Below are positions 63,710-64,000 of a stretch of DNA of 64,000 nt, one piece after another. Positions within the stretch are counted from its first letter, which is position 1; each line of letters begins with the position of its first letter. The DNA lies in assembly GCA_963734955.1 (NCBI GenBank), contig CAVTJO010000012.1, positions 124,001-188,000 on the forward strand, in the 5' to 3' direction. The translations under genes were made by a program, and so were the position numbers. This DNA comes from UBA11986 sp963734955 (GTDB lineage Bacteria > Bacteroidota > Ignavibacteria > UBA10030 > UBA6906). The notes under the pieces are model-generated. The model was not told where the DNA came from and did not search any database. It worked only from the letters and a program-made list of their open reading frames with translations.

Positions 63710-64000
63710 TTAGAGGCTCGATTGTTGATTGACCACCAACAGTTTGGGCTCCATCATCTCTTCAATTGCGTACTTGATACCCTCACGCCCGAATCCGGAA
63801 TCCTTCACGCCACCGTACGGCATGTGGTCTATCCGGAATGTCGGGTAGTCGTTGATGACGACGCCACCCACTTCCAGATTCTTGTACGCGAACAGAACGT
63901 GAGAGAAATCGTTCGTGAACACTCCGGCCTGTAAACCATAAGCGGAATCATTCACCATTGCCACTGCTTCTTCAAATGTTTCAAATGGTTCAACGGTCGT
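63710..64000 (-). CDS. Aldehyde dehydrogenase, C-terminal part (runs off the window)
   Basis: The frame is open to the window edge. The visible 96 residues are the C-terminus of an NAD(P)-dependent aldehyde dehydrogenase: VEPFETFEEAVAMVNDSAYG, LQAGVFTNDFSHVLFA, GGVVINDYPTFRIDHMPYGG and KDSGFGREGIKYAIEEMMEP. The catalytic Cys lies outside. The DHMPYGGVKDSGFGREG wording is typical of the glyceraldehyde-3-phosphate/lactaldehyde branch. Confidence 0.9.
   Translation of the reverse strand, partial: TTVEPFETFEEAVAMVNDSAYGLQAGVFTNDFSHVLFAYKNLEVGGVVINDYPTFRIDHMPYGGVKDSGFGREGIKYAIEEMMEPKLLVVNQQSSL

Noticed and set aside
1..64000. tRNA, rRNA, CRISPR, insertion sequence, prophage or defence island
   Set aside because: Intergenic gaps were scanned by eye for tRNA arms, direct-repeat arrays, transposase or phage genes; none was found. 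A covariance-model search would be needed to exclude small RNAs.

Overview
The window looks like chromosomal DNA from a bacterium of the Bacteroidota/Chlorobiota side of the tree, most likely an Ignavibacteria-like lineage. The evidence is two secreted proteins ending in a type IX secretion (T9SS) sorting domain of the NYPNPFNPST type, a GWxTD-domain protein, a DUF3098 protein, an FtsX/LolD lipoprotein-release operon and a moderate G+C content (low to mid 50s by eye). No rRNA, tRNA, CRISPR, prophage or insertion sequence was seen. Coding density is high and most genes lie on the minus strand.

Layout. 1-6433 (minus): a peptide-use cluster read from right to left (pepT, OPT transporter, a lipoprotein that looks like the C-terminal remnant of an M49 peptidase), then a hemerythrin-receiver protein, a YjbQ-family protein and the start of a GWxTD protein. 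6679-17212 (mostly plus): a small membrane protein, a secreted esterase and a secreted glycogen-debranching-type glucosidase, DUF2277, an MFS exporter, a LamG lipoprotein, a ferritin-VIT1 fusion (MbfA type), PspC and an SDR epimerase. 17373-29707 (minus): a tightly packed alpha-glucan locus of two secreted GH13 enzymes, one secreted GH57, one cytoplasmic maltosyltransferase-like GH13 and a MalEFG ABC importer without its ATPase. 30015-33244: a small cysteine-rich protein, a large membrane protein, a T9SS choice-of-anchor V protein and DUF3098. 33445-37726: lolD, two LolC/E permeases and prfB. 37810-43938: an AtuA pair, a DUF35 protein, a thiolase and an archaeal-type HMG-CoA synthase downstream of aspS. 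44074-49524: a DUF2339 membrane protein, an RDD protein, YceI and a MarR-controlled FMN-reductase locus. 49682-59530: pbpC and an alpha-2-macroglobulin, flanking rnhA, a GNAT and plsC on the opposite strand. 59688-64000: trxA, dnaE and the end of an aldehyde dehydrogenase.

Working together. The glucan locus would cut starch or glycogen outside the cytoplasmic membrane, import maltodextrins through MalEFG and rearrange them inside. The thiolase, DUF35 and HMG-CoA synthase genes match the parts of the archaeal acetoacetyl-CoA thiolase/HMG-CoA synthase complex and are coupled to AtuA genes, which suggests branched-chain or isoprenoid acyl-CoA metabolism. PbpC and alpha-2-macroglobulin form the known periplasmic cell-wall-repair and protease-trap pair.

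Cautions. Four single-base +1 frame breaks (near 1828, 37013, 55890 and 57004) interrupt otherwise well-conserved genes, one of them the essential prfB. These look more like consensus errors than biology. Several likely promoters have a TTGACA-like box, exactly 17 bases and a TAxxxT-like box; three of them drive leaders that contain a terminator-like hairpin just ahead of the start codon.
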